Shown piece by piece: positions 13,562 through 26,251 of a stretch of DNA of 64,000 nucleotides. The position numbers and the translations under genes are program-made. Below the pieces are notes generated by a model. The model was given only the letters and a program-made list of their open reading frames with translations. It ran no database searches and was not told where the DNA came from. The DNA is from Medicago truncatula (lineage: Eukaryota > Streptophyta > Magnoliopsida > Fabales > Fabaceae): NCBI RefSeq assembly GCF_003473485.1, contig NC_053042.1:40080762-40144761 (forward strand), written 5' to 3'. How positions within the stretch are numbered: the first letter of the stretch is position 1; each line of letters starts with the position of its first letter.

Positions 13562-14461
13562 GATGATGATGATGGTATAAGAATTTGGTGAGTATAGAGA
13601 ATGAGAGAAACTAAATGCTTCCACCACTAAACCCGTCTTTGACTTGTTATTGAGAATACATTAACAAAATCACGTATTTATGAAGGAAAAACGTGTGGGA
13701 TGCAACTTATGAAGCACAAATATTTTTCAAATTAGGCGTGTTTTGGTGTCGGGCTCGTGTCACTTTTGACATCGACATAATATCAATACATATAATTAGA
13801 TTGAATTAGATGATTTTTTTTCTTCTTCAAATTATTAACGGTATCGATGTACCGGGGTCAGTATCGTATCTGATGTCCCTATCCGTGTTTCACACACAAC
13901 TCATTACACAACATTGTTGCTTTCTTTCTTTCCCCAACTTAGGCTTATTTGTTTTTAACCGGTATGGAAAATAAAATACTCATACGGCTTATTGTTTTGG
14001 GTTCTGTAATGTCAACATCATAGAAGAGTTCTTTATTTTATTTCAAAGAAGGAACCTATTTATTCCAATATGAACAACTTATTTTACTGGTAAATAGTTT
14101 ACACCAGATTTTTTCTAAAAACCAAAAGCAAAATTATAGAAAAATGAATTGTAAAAGCAATATATTACTATAAAAAAAACTTGTTATCTACACTATATTC
14201 AAGTAATTATATTACACAATTTCTCATTTAACTTAATTTTATGTAACATTTACGTCATTTATTTTTTTCTACGATTTAATCATTTATGTTATCCTTTTTT
14301 CATGAGATTTAATCATTTTTGTCATTAATATCGTATCTTTTTCTCATGAGATTTTTTCAATAAATTCTAGGTTTTTAAGTTTGTATGATGAAAATTTGGG
14401 GTTTTGGATGAGGTTTTTTTTTTTTATGATTTTTTATATATTTTTTGATAAAAAAATGATA
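13562..14461. other. 5' flank of deaminase copy A and intergenic
   Basis: The first ~100 bp are the promoter-proximal region of copy A and match the region upstream of copy D. The rest is AT-rich with no recognised gene. Confidence 0.5.
13628..13644 (-). promoter_or_regulatory. Shared 17-bp block upstream of deaminase copy A
   Basis: On the minus strand this reads AGTCAAAGACGGGTTTA, about 70 bp upstream of the ATG. Near-identical blocks precede the other copies at 16,661, 19,038 and 36,895. It is either a conserved cis-element or plain duplicate homology. Confidence 0.5.
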
Positions 14462-14473
14462 ATATATCATATA

Positions 14474-14644
14474 TTTTTTTTTTTTGAAAAAAAACAGACG
14501 AAATTATATTAATTCATCAAGTCTTTGAAATATACATCATGGATTTCTAAGGGCACTTCCTCTAACCAAACTAAGTTCGGTTTAGAATGGGCCAACTGAG
14601 CTAACTTTTGTGCTACCATATTTCCTTCTCTATGAACAAAGCTG
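14474..14644 (-). mobile_element. 5'-truncated LINE tail with 12-bp target duplication
   Basis: The minus strand encodes the end of a LINE RNase H domain (FVHREGNMVAQKLAQLAHS, then WLEEVPLEIHDVYF) followed by a stop, a short UTR and a poly-A run. ATATATCATATA flanks both sides (14,462-14,473 and 14,645-14,656). This is a classic target-primed, 5'-truncated insertion of about 170 bp. It landed next to the orphan deaminase exon. Confidence 0.85.
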
Positions 14645-14738
14645 ATATATCATATAGTATGATGTTACTATAAATTTTGAAATAGAAGCATTGACCAAAA
14701 GCAATAATATATGAAGAAAATTTATCAACTACTTTTAC

Positions 14739-14775
14739 CATTAGCATTAGGAGTAGCAGCAACATTCTCTTCCAT
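14739..14775 (-). pseudogene. Orphan first exon of a guanosine-deaminase-like gene
   Basis: The minus strand from 14,775 reads MEENVAATPNAN plus one base, then a GTAAAAG donor. Length and phase match exon 1 of copies A and D. The following ~100 bp match intron 1 of copy D closely before similarity stops near the LINE insertion. No exon 2-4 follows in this orientation before copy A begins, so this is a remnant of a further duplication. Confidence 0.8.
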
Positions 14776-15199
14776 TATCGTGCACATAATTTCGCACCAT
14801 ATAGTAAGGTTGGTCAAAGTAAATCAGTTTTGGATTTTTGTATGATCGGAATGTGTATGTTTCGCTGTCCAGTTCGTGAATAGAAATTTACTGAATATTG
14901 CATTACTGATGGATAAAATTTTATTTATTCTAACCAATGTCGTTCAAATAACATTTTTTTTTTTTTTTTTTAAGAAATTTGTTGTTTCAATATAATTTCT
15001 TAAGTATTAGAAAAGGAAAAGAAAAAGTTGTCTTAGAATTGAGGTGGTCGCTCAAACTTAAGTTGTAAAATAGTTTTTTTTTTTTTTTGAGGGAAAGTTG
15101 TAAATAGTTATTATTAGTCTCACTTTAGTTTTATTTATATATCTCTCCTAAAATAAGTATCTTAAAATATAATTGATTTACTTAAAACCTCTTTAAATT

Positions 15200-15293
15200 G
15201 TCCTTGTGAGTTTTAGCTTAGTTGATATGGACAATGCATAAAATATGCAAGGTGCGAAGTTCAAACTCCGGCCACCACAAAAAAAAAAAAAAC
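15200..15293 (+). mobile_element. tRNA-derived SINE with 12-bp target duplication
   Basis: It begins TCCTTGTGAGTTTTAGCTTA (A-box region) and carries a B-box-like AGTTCAAACTCC. It ends CCACCACAAAA with a poly-A tail. CCTCTTTAAATT flanks it at 15,188-15,199 and 15,294-15,305. Two relatives lie at 47,614-47,688 and 47,817-47,904. Confidence 0.85.
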
Positions 15294-15432
15294 CCTCTTT
15301 AAATTTTAATCTACTTTAAAACTCTCTTTCAATTATAATACTAGTACAATCTAACCAGATTTTGTGAATTCAAATTCAAACTAAATATAATTGTCAAGTA
15401 ACAAGTAAAAGGTGAATGTCATATAAAAACAA

Positions 15433-16166
15433 GGCTTAATTGCACTTTTGATCCTCACATTTTAATCAGCTCACAAAAATGGTCTTACCTCTTTTAAATT
15501 GAACAAAACGATCCCTAAACTATCATTTTTTTTTTGCAGTTTTAGTCATACCCCATATTTTTCCCTCCAAACACGCTGATGTGTCCAATTTTTAAGTGAG
15601 GTGGCCAAAAGAACACCCATGTAGCAATGCCAACTTGAAAGATGTCATTAACATGTCAACAAACATCTTTTTTTAATTGAAAAAATGAATAAATAATTAT
15701 TTAACATTACAATTTAACTAAAAAACAAATAAAATTTAAATTACAATATTAAAAATTAGCATAATGTCCAGAATCTGATATCCATTGATTTGGGTTTGAA
15801 AAAAAATGAGATTTTAATAATAAAAAATACATTTAACCGAATCAAATATATAAAAAATAAATATATCCATTATTTTTTAGTTAAATTGTAATTTTAAATA
15901 ATTATTTATTCATTTTTTAAATTAAAAAAAAAAGATGTTTGTTAATATATTAATGACATTTTCCAAGTTGGCATTGCCACATAGGTGTTCTTTTGGCCAC
16001 ATGACTTAAAAATTGGACACATCAGCGTGTTTGGAGGGGAAAATAGGAGGTATGACTAAAACTGCAAAAAACATGATAGTTTAAGGATCAGTTTGTTCAA
16101 TTTAATAGAGACAAGACCATTTTCGTAAGCTTGGTAAAATGCGAGGACCAAAAATACAATTAAGTC
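15433..16166. mobile_element. Mutator-type MITE with long inverted repeats
   Basis: The ends GGCTTAATTGCAC and its near reverse complement open inverted arms of roughly 250 bp. The flanks TAAAAACAA (15,424-15,432) and TAAAAATAA (16,167-16,175) match at 8 of 9 bases, as expected of a slightly aged 9-bp duplication. There is no coding content. A half copy of the same family lies at about 17,194-17,400 inside the Harbinger element. Confidence 0.8.
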
Positions 16167-16660
16167 TAAAAATAAACTAAATATAATTGAGAGAGAAAGG
16201 CTTGATTATTTACAAGGGAGCTCAAGATATATAGTCGAGCAATATTTTTATTTTTATTTTTTTTACTATGATGGTCCGGTTAACAACAAGCAAATGAATG
16301 TATTTTGGGACTTTTGATTGTCGAGTCTTGAAGCTATATCAGACAAGTTACTCTCTCTCTAAACTTATGTATCAATCAAGCTACTCTCTCCTCTCTTTTT
16401 TTCCTCCCATGGTGTATACATCAAGGGGTATACACAAAACATATTTCTTATTTAAATGAATGAGATAAGGATATTATTGCAAGAAAACAAGCAACAAAGC
16501 TCTCTGATTGGTGGTTGCCTGACAGTTTGTCATCCATATTCTCCTTGAATAATTAATTTACTTGTTGTACAATCTTTTGAAAAAAACACAACACGTGATT
16601 TTGCTCAGAAATAAATAAATAAATAGCAATGCTGAATCAAAAAATGTTATGTCAACACAA

Positions 16661-16677
16661 AGTCAAAGACGGGTTTA
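16661..16677 (+). promoter_or_regulatory. Shared 17-bp block upstream of the deaminase pseudogene
   Basis: AGTCAAAGACGGGTTTA lies 11 bp upstream of the pseudogene's first ATG, equivalent to the blocks before the intact copies. Confidence 0.5.
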
Positions 16678-16955
16678 TCATTCATCACATGGAGCTCCCT
16701 GCTGCTGCTGCAAACGGTAAGTAGTAATAGTAATTCAAAAAATTCTTCATATACTACTGCTTATAATTTATAAACATCTTCAATTATCGTCCTTAGTGTG
16801 TGTGTTCCACAATTTGGTATTAGTAATAATAATTGTAGCAATGATATTTGAACAACTATTTTCTAACAATTTTTATGACAACTTTCTTTTTCTCTTTTTT
16901 TATTAGTCAAAAAATAATGGAGATAAAAAAAGGCAGAAAGAGAGTAAGAATATAA

Positions 16956-18349
16956 GATCATTTACAATGGTTAAACACATTCAACAACCCTCAACACCAA
17001 CTTTTTCAATTCCCAACACTTCACATCATTTTATCTCTCTTAATTCAACACCCATTCAATTTTTACCTCTCCAATGGTTTTTTCATTCAACACTCTACCC
17101 CATCACCTTTTATTTCTTATTCTTATTTAGTTTTATATTTTTGTTTTTATAATTACATAAAATTACAATTATCGATAATAATTAAATTAAAGGTTTAATT
17201 GCACTTTTGGACCCCTATCTTTCCAAAAGTTGCGGTTATGGCCCTCTAACTAATTTAAATACAAAACAGCCCCTTACGTTTTGATTCTTTGGCAGTTTTG
17301 GACCCTCAGTCCATTAGTGAGGTGCCACGTGTATTATTTAGGGGGCTCCCTAACAAATTTTTGGACCCTTAACAATTTTTTTTTTTGTAAAAACAAAATT
17401 TATTTTTATTTTCTTAACTTAAAATGCAATACAACAAACTAAGCACGCGACATACAAATAGCTTAAAATGCAAGACAACAAACAAGCACACAACACATAA
17501 GTAATTTATTTAGTACGATATAAATCATCTTCAATCACGAAACATTCCAAACTTTGTCCATATGTGCTTCACTAGATCTGCTTGCAATTCGTGACGAACA
17601 TTTGGATCACGCAACTCGGATCTAGCACGCACATGATTTGCAAAAGTGGGTAACACCTCGGTCGAGTATGATTGCGGTGTACTAGATCCACTTCCCTCAG
17701 ATTGCTCAAAATCGGTCCAATGTTGAGCATATGTATCTCGTTCATCCTCAACAATCATATTATGTAATATGTATCTCGTTGATAATTGTTGGGATTTTGG
17801 TAGCTAAATGGGTAATTTGAAGAATTTTGGGTGTTGAACTGTTGTTATTGGGATCCATTTCACTAAATAAAGACTAAAACTTCAAAAGAAAAACTAATAA
17901 TAAGATTAAGAGAGTGAAAAACTTGGTTTTTTTTTTCTTTTTTTCTGTGTCCAAATCAAATGATCCAAGTCTCTATTTATATAGAAAAAAAAATCATGAA
18001 TTTTGGTAAAAAAAATAAAAATTATTTGCAATGAAATAATTGAGTTCAAAATATTAAGATGATAAAAATCCAAGCAGCCAATCGAAACGCGCCACGTGTC
18101 CTGTCTTTATCCATTTCTCTTTCTCTCTCCGGAACTCGCGACGCTCACGTGCCCTGTCTGCGCGTGTATTGCACGCGCCGACTTCAGCAAATTCCAGCTC
18201 GCCACGTGTCCCCTCTGTGTCAGATTTCAACATGTTTAATTGTTTCATCTCCTCTCACATGTACATCATTTTTTTTTTCATTTTCAACACCCACATGCAA
18301 TGGTTTCAACATGTTGAAACTTGGTTTCAACAACCCATTGCACTTGATC
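16956..18349. mobile_element. Internally deleted PIF/Harbinger element
   Basis: Ends GATCATTTACAATGG and CCATTGCACTTGATC are imperfect inverted repeats flanked by TAA on both sides (16,953-16,955 and 18,350-18,352), the usual 3-bp duplication of this superfamily. Inside, on the minus strand, are a short ORF1-like start (MDPNNNSSTPKILQ, 17,858 down) and the tail of a transposase (17,531-17,758). A half MULE-type MITE (from about 17,194) is nested at its left side. It is non-autonomous. Confidence 0.8.
17531..17758 (-). pseudogene. C-terminal fragment of a Harbinger-type transposase
   Basis: The 75-residue reading MIVEDERDTYAQHWTDFEQS … ELQADLVKHIWTKFG matches the conserved end of plant PIF/Harbinger (ALP1/HARBI1-like) transposases: the MIVEDER motif and the 'LQADLVEHIW' tail. 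The DDE catalytic core is absent, so it cannot be an active enzyme. Confidence 0.75.
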
Positions 18350-18422
18350 TAATGTGAGTATGAGAGAGAAAGTTGTCTAAATATTGTCACAAAATGGTTG
18401 TACAAATATCATTTCTATTTAG

Positions 18423-18704
<282 letters not shown>

Positions 18705-19037
18705 TAAAATGAAATAGCTTATTAAAAACATACAAATTACAATGATCTAATTGAAAAACTTTTAATAAAGATAGAGTTATTTGAAATTTAAAATATTATC
18801 AGAATCATGACTAATTTAAAAGTGGTTACAAAGACCAAGATCAATTTAGCAGTTTACTCATCTTTCTCGATGAAATAAAGTAACAAAGCTGTTTGATGAG
18901 CTGCCTCCAACTCATGTTTTTCTGTAAAATATAGTTAAATAATACTACTTGTACAAAAAAATATTCAAATGATGAACACGTTGGTTTTGCTTCTTATAGA
19001 ATTGCACCGCTGCATAAAAAATGTATTCTCAATAACA

Positions 19038-19054
19038 AGTCAAAAACGGGTTTA
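19038..19054 (+). promoter_or_regulatory. Shared 17-bp block upstream of deaminase copy D
   Basis: AGTCAAAAACGGGTTTA lies about 45 bp before the ATG at 19,099, corresponding to the blocks before the other copies. Confidence 0.5.
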
Positions 19055-19098
19055 GTGTGGAGAAAGCATTTAGTTTCCCTCATTCTCTCTATACCATC

Positions 19099-22075
<2,977 letters not shown>

Positions 22076-22672
22076 CCATCATGGTAAAAGAGTACACAAG
22101 TTACACTTGTTCAGGAAATTCAATTTCTTATCAGAAAGAACTATTTAATTTGTTCTAGTCTATTAAATCTTCTGCTTGGGTGTAATAATAATAGTTGAAC
22201 TCGTGAAATATTAGCAGCATAACAATTATGTGTGCCTCGTTATTAATATGTTTGGTCGCGGTAATTGTGGACTCCTTGGAGAACCGACGACTGCAATAAA
22301 GATGCACTTACTATTGTTAGTACTAATGTTTTCTTGTTGGGTATTAATATTATATGCTTGACTTGAGGCATTACAAAAATGATCATTGATGCTTGACTTG
22401 TGTGTTTATTGCTATTTATATTTCGTATGCAAAACATTGTTTGCTTGTGTTCACTCAAATTAAACAAAGTTACATGCCTTAGTTTCATTTTTTGTATAGT
22501 AAAAGTGTGTCTCACTTCATGATTCTTGGATGTGTTGCTCTAGTCCTCTTTGTTGTGTCTGTTATTTTGTGCAGTCCCAAGTTACTTGTATTTATTTTCT
22601 GGTTTAGAAGTAGAAATTTTGGTACTGAGTTTTCTGGTATTTATTTGTACCAGAGGTATTTCTGGACATCTG
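22076..22672. other. 3' flank of deaminase copy D up to the SIRE insertion
   Basis: The first ~300 bp resemble the 3' flanks of the other copies and include a probable 3' UTR. No further gene is recognised. The retrotransposon begins at 22,673 after target site ATCTG. Confidence 0.5.
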
Positions 22673-23943
22673 TGTTGGAACAAAATGTGTTTCACAATGA
22701 ACCTTATTAAGTTTTGATGATAACAAGGTATTAAAAATTGTCAATTGGTTATTACTAATAATTGTTCAAGTGTACAGGACCAAAGGCTACTCAAGTTATT
22801 TCAATAGGTCTTGGAAGAACAATGGAAAGAAAAAAGAAATTCTGAGCATCTGAAGAAAACTGCTCCTGAAGCTAAACTGCTCCTGAAGAGATGACGTCAT
22901 CAGAAGCAGAAAGTCATCAGAAGCAAAAGTTTTCATCAGAAGCAATATCTTCACCAGAAGCTACTTTTAATCCTTTAATCAAACTGAAGATTCAAAGTTG
23001 CTGATTTTCAATTCAGTCTTATCAAAGAAGAACGAAGAATTGAAAGGGAGGTATCAACGGATATATGGATAGCACTAAGCTCTTGTCTCTCGTTAATAGA
23101 GTTGACAAAGTACAAGTGTACAACCACTACCTCCACTACTCTGTTTTCTGTCTACGCTACAAGACAAAACAACAGCCATGCCTGCAGAATTGTACACTCA
23201 AGATGGGAAGGAATTTGAAATTTATTCTTCAAAGGACTACACCCAAATCAGGCAAAGGATCACTGGTGGATAATCAAAGGATTTCAAACGACTCTTTAGA
23301 CGTGCTGATTATCTCAACGTCTCTTTCACGCCTCTATAAAAAGGAGTGAAGACTTGAAGATAAAAGAGAGAAATACAGAAGTTAAAAAGCGCCAAAACTC
23401 TGTCAATTTGATTCTACAAAGCACACTGAATTTCTGCACTGATTTGATACATCTTAGAAATTCAAAGTCTAGAGTCTTTTCTGTATTGTATTGTGAACAC
23501 CACTGATTGTATATCAAGTGTTCAATTCAAACTCAATTCTCTGTATTTTTGTTTGATTAGAAGTCTCTCGCCTGCGTGCTTGAGCATTAGAAGTCTCTTG
23601 CTTAGTGCTTGAGCATTGGAAGACTCTTGCGTGTGTGCTTGAGCATAGTTTTGTGAAGTCTCATACTTAGAAAGTATTGAGCAGTTGTAATCTTTGTGAT
23701 TATAGTGAAATCTCCTTGGAAGTGCAAGGGGGACTGGACTACTTCCGTGTTGTGGAAGGAACCAGGATAACTGCTTGTGTCTTTGTCTTTCTTTTCTCTG
23801 CTCTGTTCTTTTCCGCTGCAATCTGACTCTGATCATTTCATCAGAAGCAATCAAACTGCTTCTGAAGTTTTATCAGAAGAAGTATTTTTTAATTGAAAAA
23901 GAAAACACAATTCAACCCCCCCTTCTTGTGTTTTTCACCTTCA
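22673..23943 (+). repeat. 5' LTR of the SIRE-type element
   Basis: It begins TGTTGGAAC and ends TTCACCTTCA. It carries clustered TCAGAAGCA repeats near 22,900-22,960 and a TATA box at 23,335. The 94-, 63- and 110-aa ORFs seen here recur in the 3' LTR and are not genes. Confidence 0.97.
23335..23344 (+). promoter_or_regulatory. TATA box of the 5' LTR
   Basis: TATAAAAAGG sits about 600 bp before the LTR end, placing U3/R near 23,365. The same site occurs in the 3' LTR. Confidence 0.7.
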
Positions 23944-23945
23944 AT

Positions 23946-23957
23946 TGGTATCAGAGC
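23946..23957 (+). other. Primer-binding site (initiator tRNA-Met type)
   Basis: TGGTATCAGAGC begins two bases after the 5' LTR end and is the standard complement of the 3' end of plant initiator tRNA-Met used by Copia elements. Confidence 0.9.
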
Positions 23958-24013
23958 TTGCTCTGTTATCACAGCACTTAACCGTGTTACAGTTCAAGAT
24001 CTATTAGAAAAAC

Positions 24014-26251
24014 ATGTCTGGAGATGAGGAATCAGTTACTCCAAAATACACAAGCGTCAAGCATGACTATGATACTGCTGACAAGAAAACAGACTCTGGA
24101 AAAGCTCCAAGGTTTAATGGAGATCCAGAAGAGTTTTCTTGGTGGAAAACTAATATGTACAGCTTTATCATGGGATTAGATGAAGAGTTATGGGACATAC
24201 TGGAAGATGGAGTTGATGACCTGGATTTAGATGAAGAAGGAGCTGCTATAGATAGAAAAATACATACTCCTGCTCAGAAGAAGCTTTACAAGAAGCACCA
24301 CAAAATCAGAGGGATTATTGTGGCTTCTATACCTCGCACCGAATACATGAAAATGAGTGACAAATCTACTGCGAAGGCTATGTTTGCTTCTCTATGTGCA
24401 AACTTTGAAGGCAGCAAGAAAGTAAAAGAGGCTAAAGCTTTGATGCTAGTTCATCAGTATGAACTTTTCAGAATGAAGGATGATGAGAGTATAGAAGAAA
24501 TGTACTCAAGATTTCAAACTTTAGTTTCTGGATTGCAAATACTGAAGAAAAGCTATGTTGCTTCTGATCATGTTAGTAAGATTTTGAGAAGCTTACCTTC
24601 AAGATGGAGACCCAAAGTAACTGCTATTGAGGAAGCTAAGGATCTAAATACTTTAAGTGTTGAAGATCTTGTTAGCTCACTCAAAGTGCATGAAATGAGT
24701 TTAAATGAGCATGAAACCTCTAAGAAGAGTAAATCCATTGCTTTACCATCTAAAGGAAAGATCTCAAAATCTTCCAAAGCCTACAAAGCCAGTGAATCTG
24801 AAGAAGAATCACCTGATGGAGATTCTGATGAAGATCAATCTGTAAAAATGGCTATGCTGTCCAACAAGCTTGAGTATCTGGCAAGGAAGCAGAAGAAATT
24901 TTTGAGCAAGAGAGGTAGCTACAAGAACTCCAAGAAAGAAGATCAGAAGGGATGCTTCAATTGTAAGAAGCCTGGTCATTTCATTGCTGATTGCCCTGAT
25001 CTTCAGAAGGAGAAGTTTAAAGGCAAATCCAAGAAATCAAGCTTCAATTCCAGTAAATTCAGAAAGCAAATCAAAAAGAGCTTGATGGCGACCTGGGAAG
25101 ATTTGGATAGTGAATCTGGTTCTGATAAAGAAGAAGCTGATGATGATGCTAAGGCAGCCGTTGGGTTAGTGGCAACAGTATCATCAGAAGCAGTATCAGA
25201 AGCTGAATCAGATTCAGAAGATGAAAATGAGGTATATTCCAAAATCCCTAGACAAGAACTTGTTGATTCTCTAAAAGAACTTTTATCACTGTTTGAGCAC
25301 AGAACCAATGAGTTGACAGATTTAAAAGAAAAATATGTTGATTTGATGAAACAACAAAAGTCAACTCTATTGGAACTGAACGCTTCTGAAGAAGAACTCA
25401 AAGGGTTTAACCTCATATCAACAACATATGAAGATAGACTCAAGAGTCTTTGTCAGAAGCTACAAGAAAAATGTGATAAAGGTTCAGGCAATAAACATGA
25501 GATTGCCTTGGATGATTTTATTATGGCTGGAATAGACAGAAGCAAAGTTGCTTCTATGATCTACAGCACATACAAGAACAAAGGCAAAGGGATTGGATAT
25601 TCTGAGGAGAAATCCAAAGAATACAGTCTCAAGAGCTACTGTGATTGTATCAAGGATGGATTGAAATCCACCTTTGTGCCTGAAGGTACAAATGCTATAA
25701 CTGCTGTTCAGTCAAAACCTGAAGCTTCAGGTTCACAGGCTAAGATCACATCAAAGCCAGAGAATCTTAAGATCAAGGTAATGACAAAATCTGATCCTAA
25801 GAGTCAAAAGATTAAAATTCTGAAAAGATCAGAACCTGTTCATCAGAATCTGATTAAACCAGAATCTAAAATTCCAAAACAAAAGGATCAGAAGAACAAA
25901 GCAGCTACTGCTTCTGAGAAAACAATACCAAAAGGTGTCAAACCTAAAGTATTGAATGATCAGAAGCCACTCAGCATTCACCCTAAGGTACAAGGGAGGA
26001 AAAGTAAAACCTCCAAAGCTAACCCAAAAGGACCCATGAAGATATGGGTACCTAAATCTGAATTGGCCAAAAATGCAGGTGTGCTTAAGGGCAAGAGAGA
26101 AACAAAGGTCATGGTACCTAGACAGCGGATGTTCAAGGCACATGACTGGAGAGAAAGCTTTGTTCCTTACCCTTACAATGAAAGATGGAGGAGAAGTGAA
26201 GTTTGGTGGCAACCAAACTGGAAAGATCATTGGTACAGGTACTATTGGTAA
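24014..26251 (+). CDS. gag: SIRE-type Gag polyprotein
   Basis: An uninterrupted 745-codon ORF starts 57 bp after the primer site at AACATGTCTG. The N-terminal half has the UBN2/Copia Gag character ([29 protein letters not shown]). A CCHC zinc knuckle occupies residues 314-327 (C314, C317, H322, C327) for nucleic-acid binding. Acidic serine-rich and charged, probably coiled-coil stretches follow, typical of the long Sirevirus Gag. It should form the virus-like particle. The last ~60 residues overlap pol in another frame and are probably not native. Confidence 0.92.
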   Translation: MSGDEESVTPKYTSVKHDYDTADKKTDSGKAPRFNGDPEEFSWWKTNMYSFIMGLDEELWDILEDGVDDLDLDEEGAAIDRKIHTPAQKKLYKKHHKIRGIIVASIPRTEYMKMSDKSTAKAMFASLCANFEGSKKVKEAKALMLVHQYELFRMKDDESIEEMYSRFQTLVSGLQILKKSYVASDHVSKILRSLPSRWRPKVTAIEEAKDLNTLSVEDLVSSLKVHEMSLNEHETSKKSKSIALPSKGKISKSSKAYKASESEEESPDGDSDEDQSVKMAMLSNKLEYLARKQKKFLSKRGSYKNSKKEDQKGCFNCKKPGHFIADCPDLQKEKFKGKSKKSSFNSSKFRKQIKKSLMATWEDLDSESGSDKEEADDDAKAAVGLVATVSSEAVSEAESDSEDENEVYSKIPRQELVDSLKELLSLFEHRTNELTDLKEKYVDLMKQQKSTLLELNASEEELKGFNLISTTYEDRLKSLCQKLQEKCDKGSGNKHEIALDDFIMAGIDRSKVASMIYSTYKNKGKGIGYSEEKSKEYSLKSYCDCIKDGLKSTFVPEGTNAITAVQSKPEASGSQAKITSKPENLKIKVMTKSDPKSQKIKILKRSEPVHQNLIKPESKIPKQKDQKNKAATASEKTIPKGVKPKVLNDQKPLSIHPKVQGRKSKTSKANPKGPMKIWVPKSELAKNAGVLKGKRETKVMVPRQRMFKAHDWRESFVPYPYNERWRRSEVWWQPNWKDHWYRYYW

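Noticed and set aside
22900-22960. Repeated TCAGAAGCA units as a CRISPR-like array
   Set aside because: They are short irregular repeats inside a plant LTR, found throughout the retrotransposon; there are no spacers of uniform length.
23065-23349. 94-codon ORF and its 63- and 110-codon minus neighbours
   Set aside because: All three recur identically in the 3' LTR and are LTR sequence.
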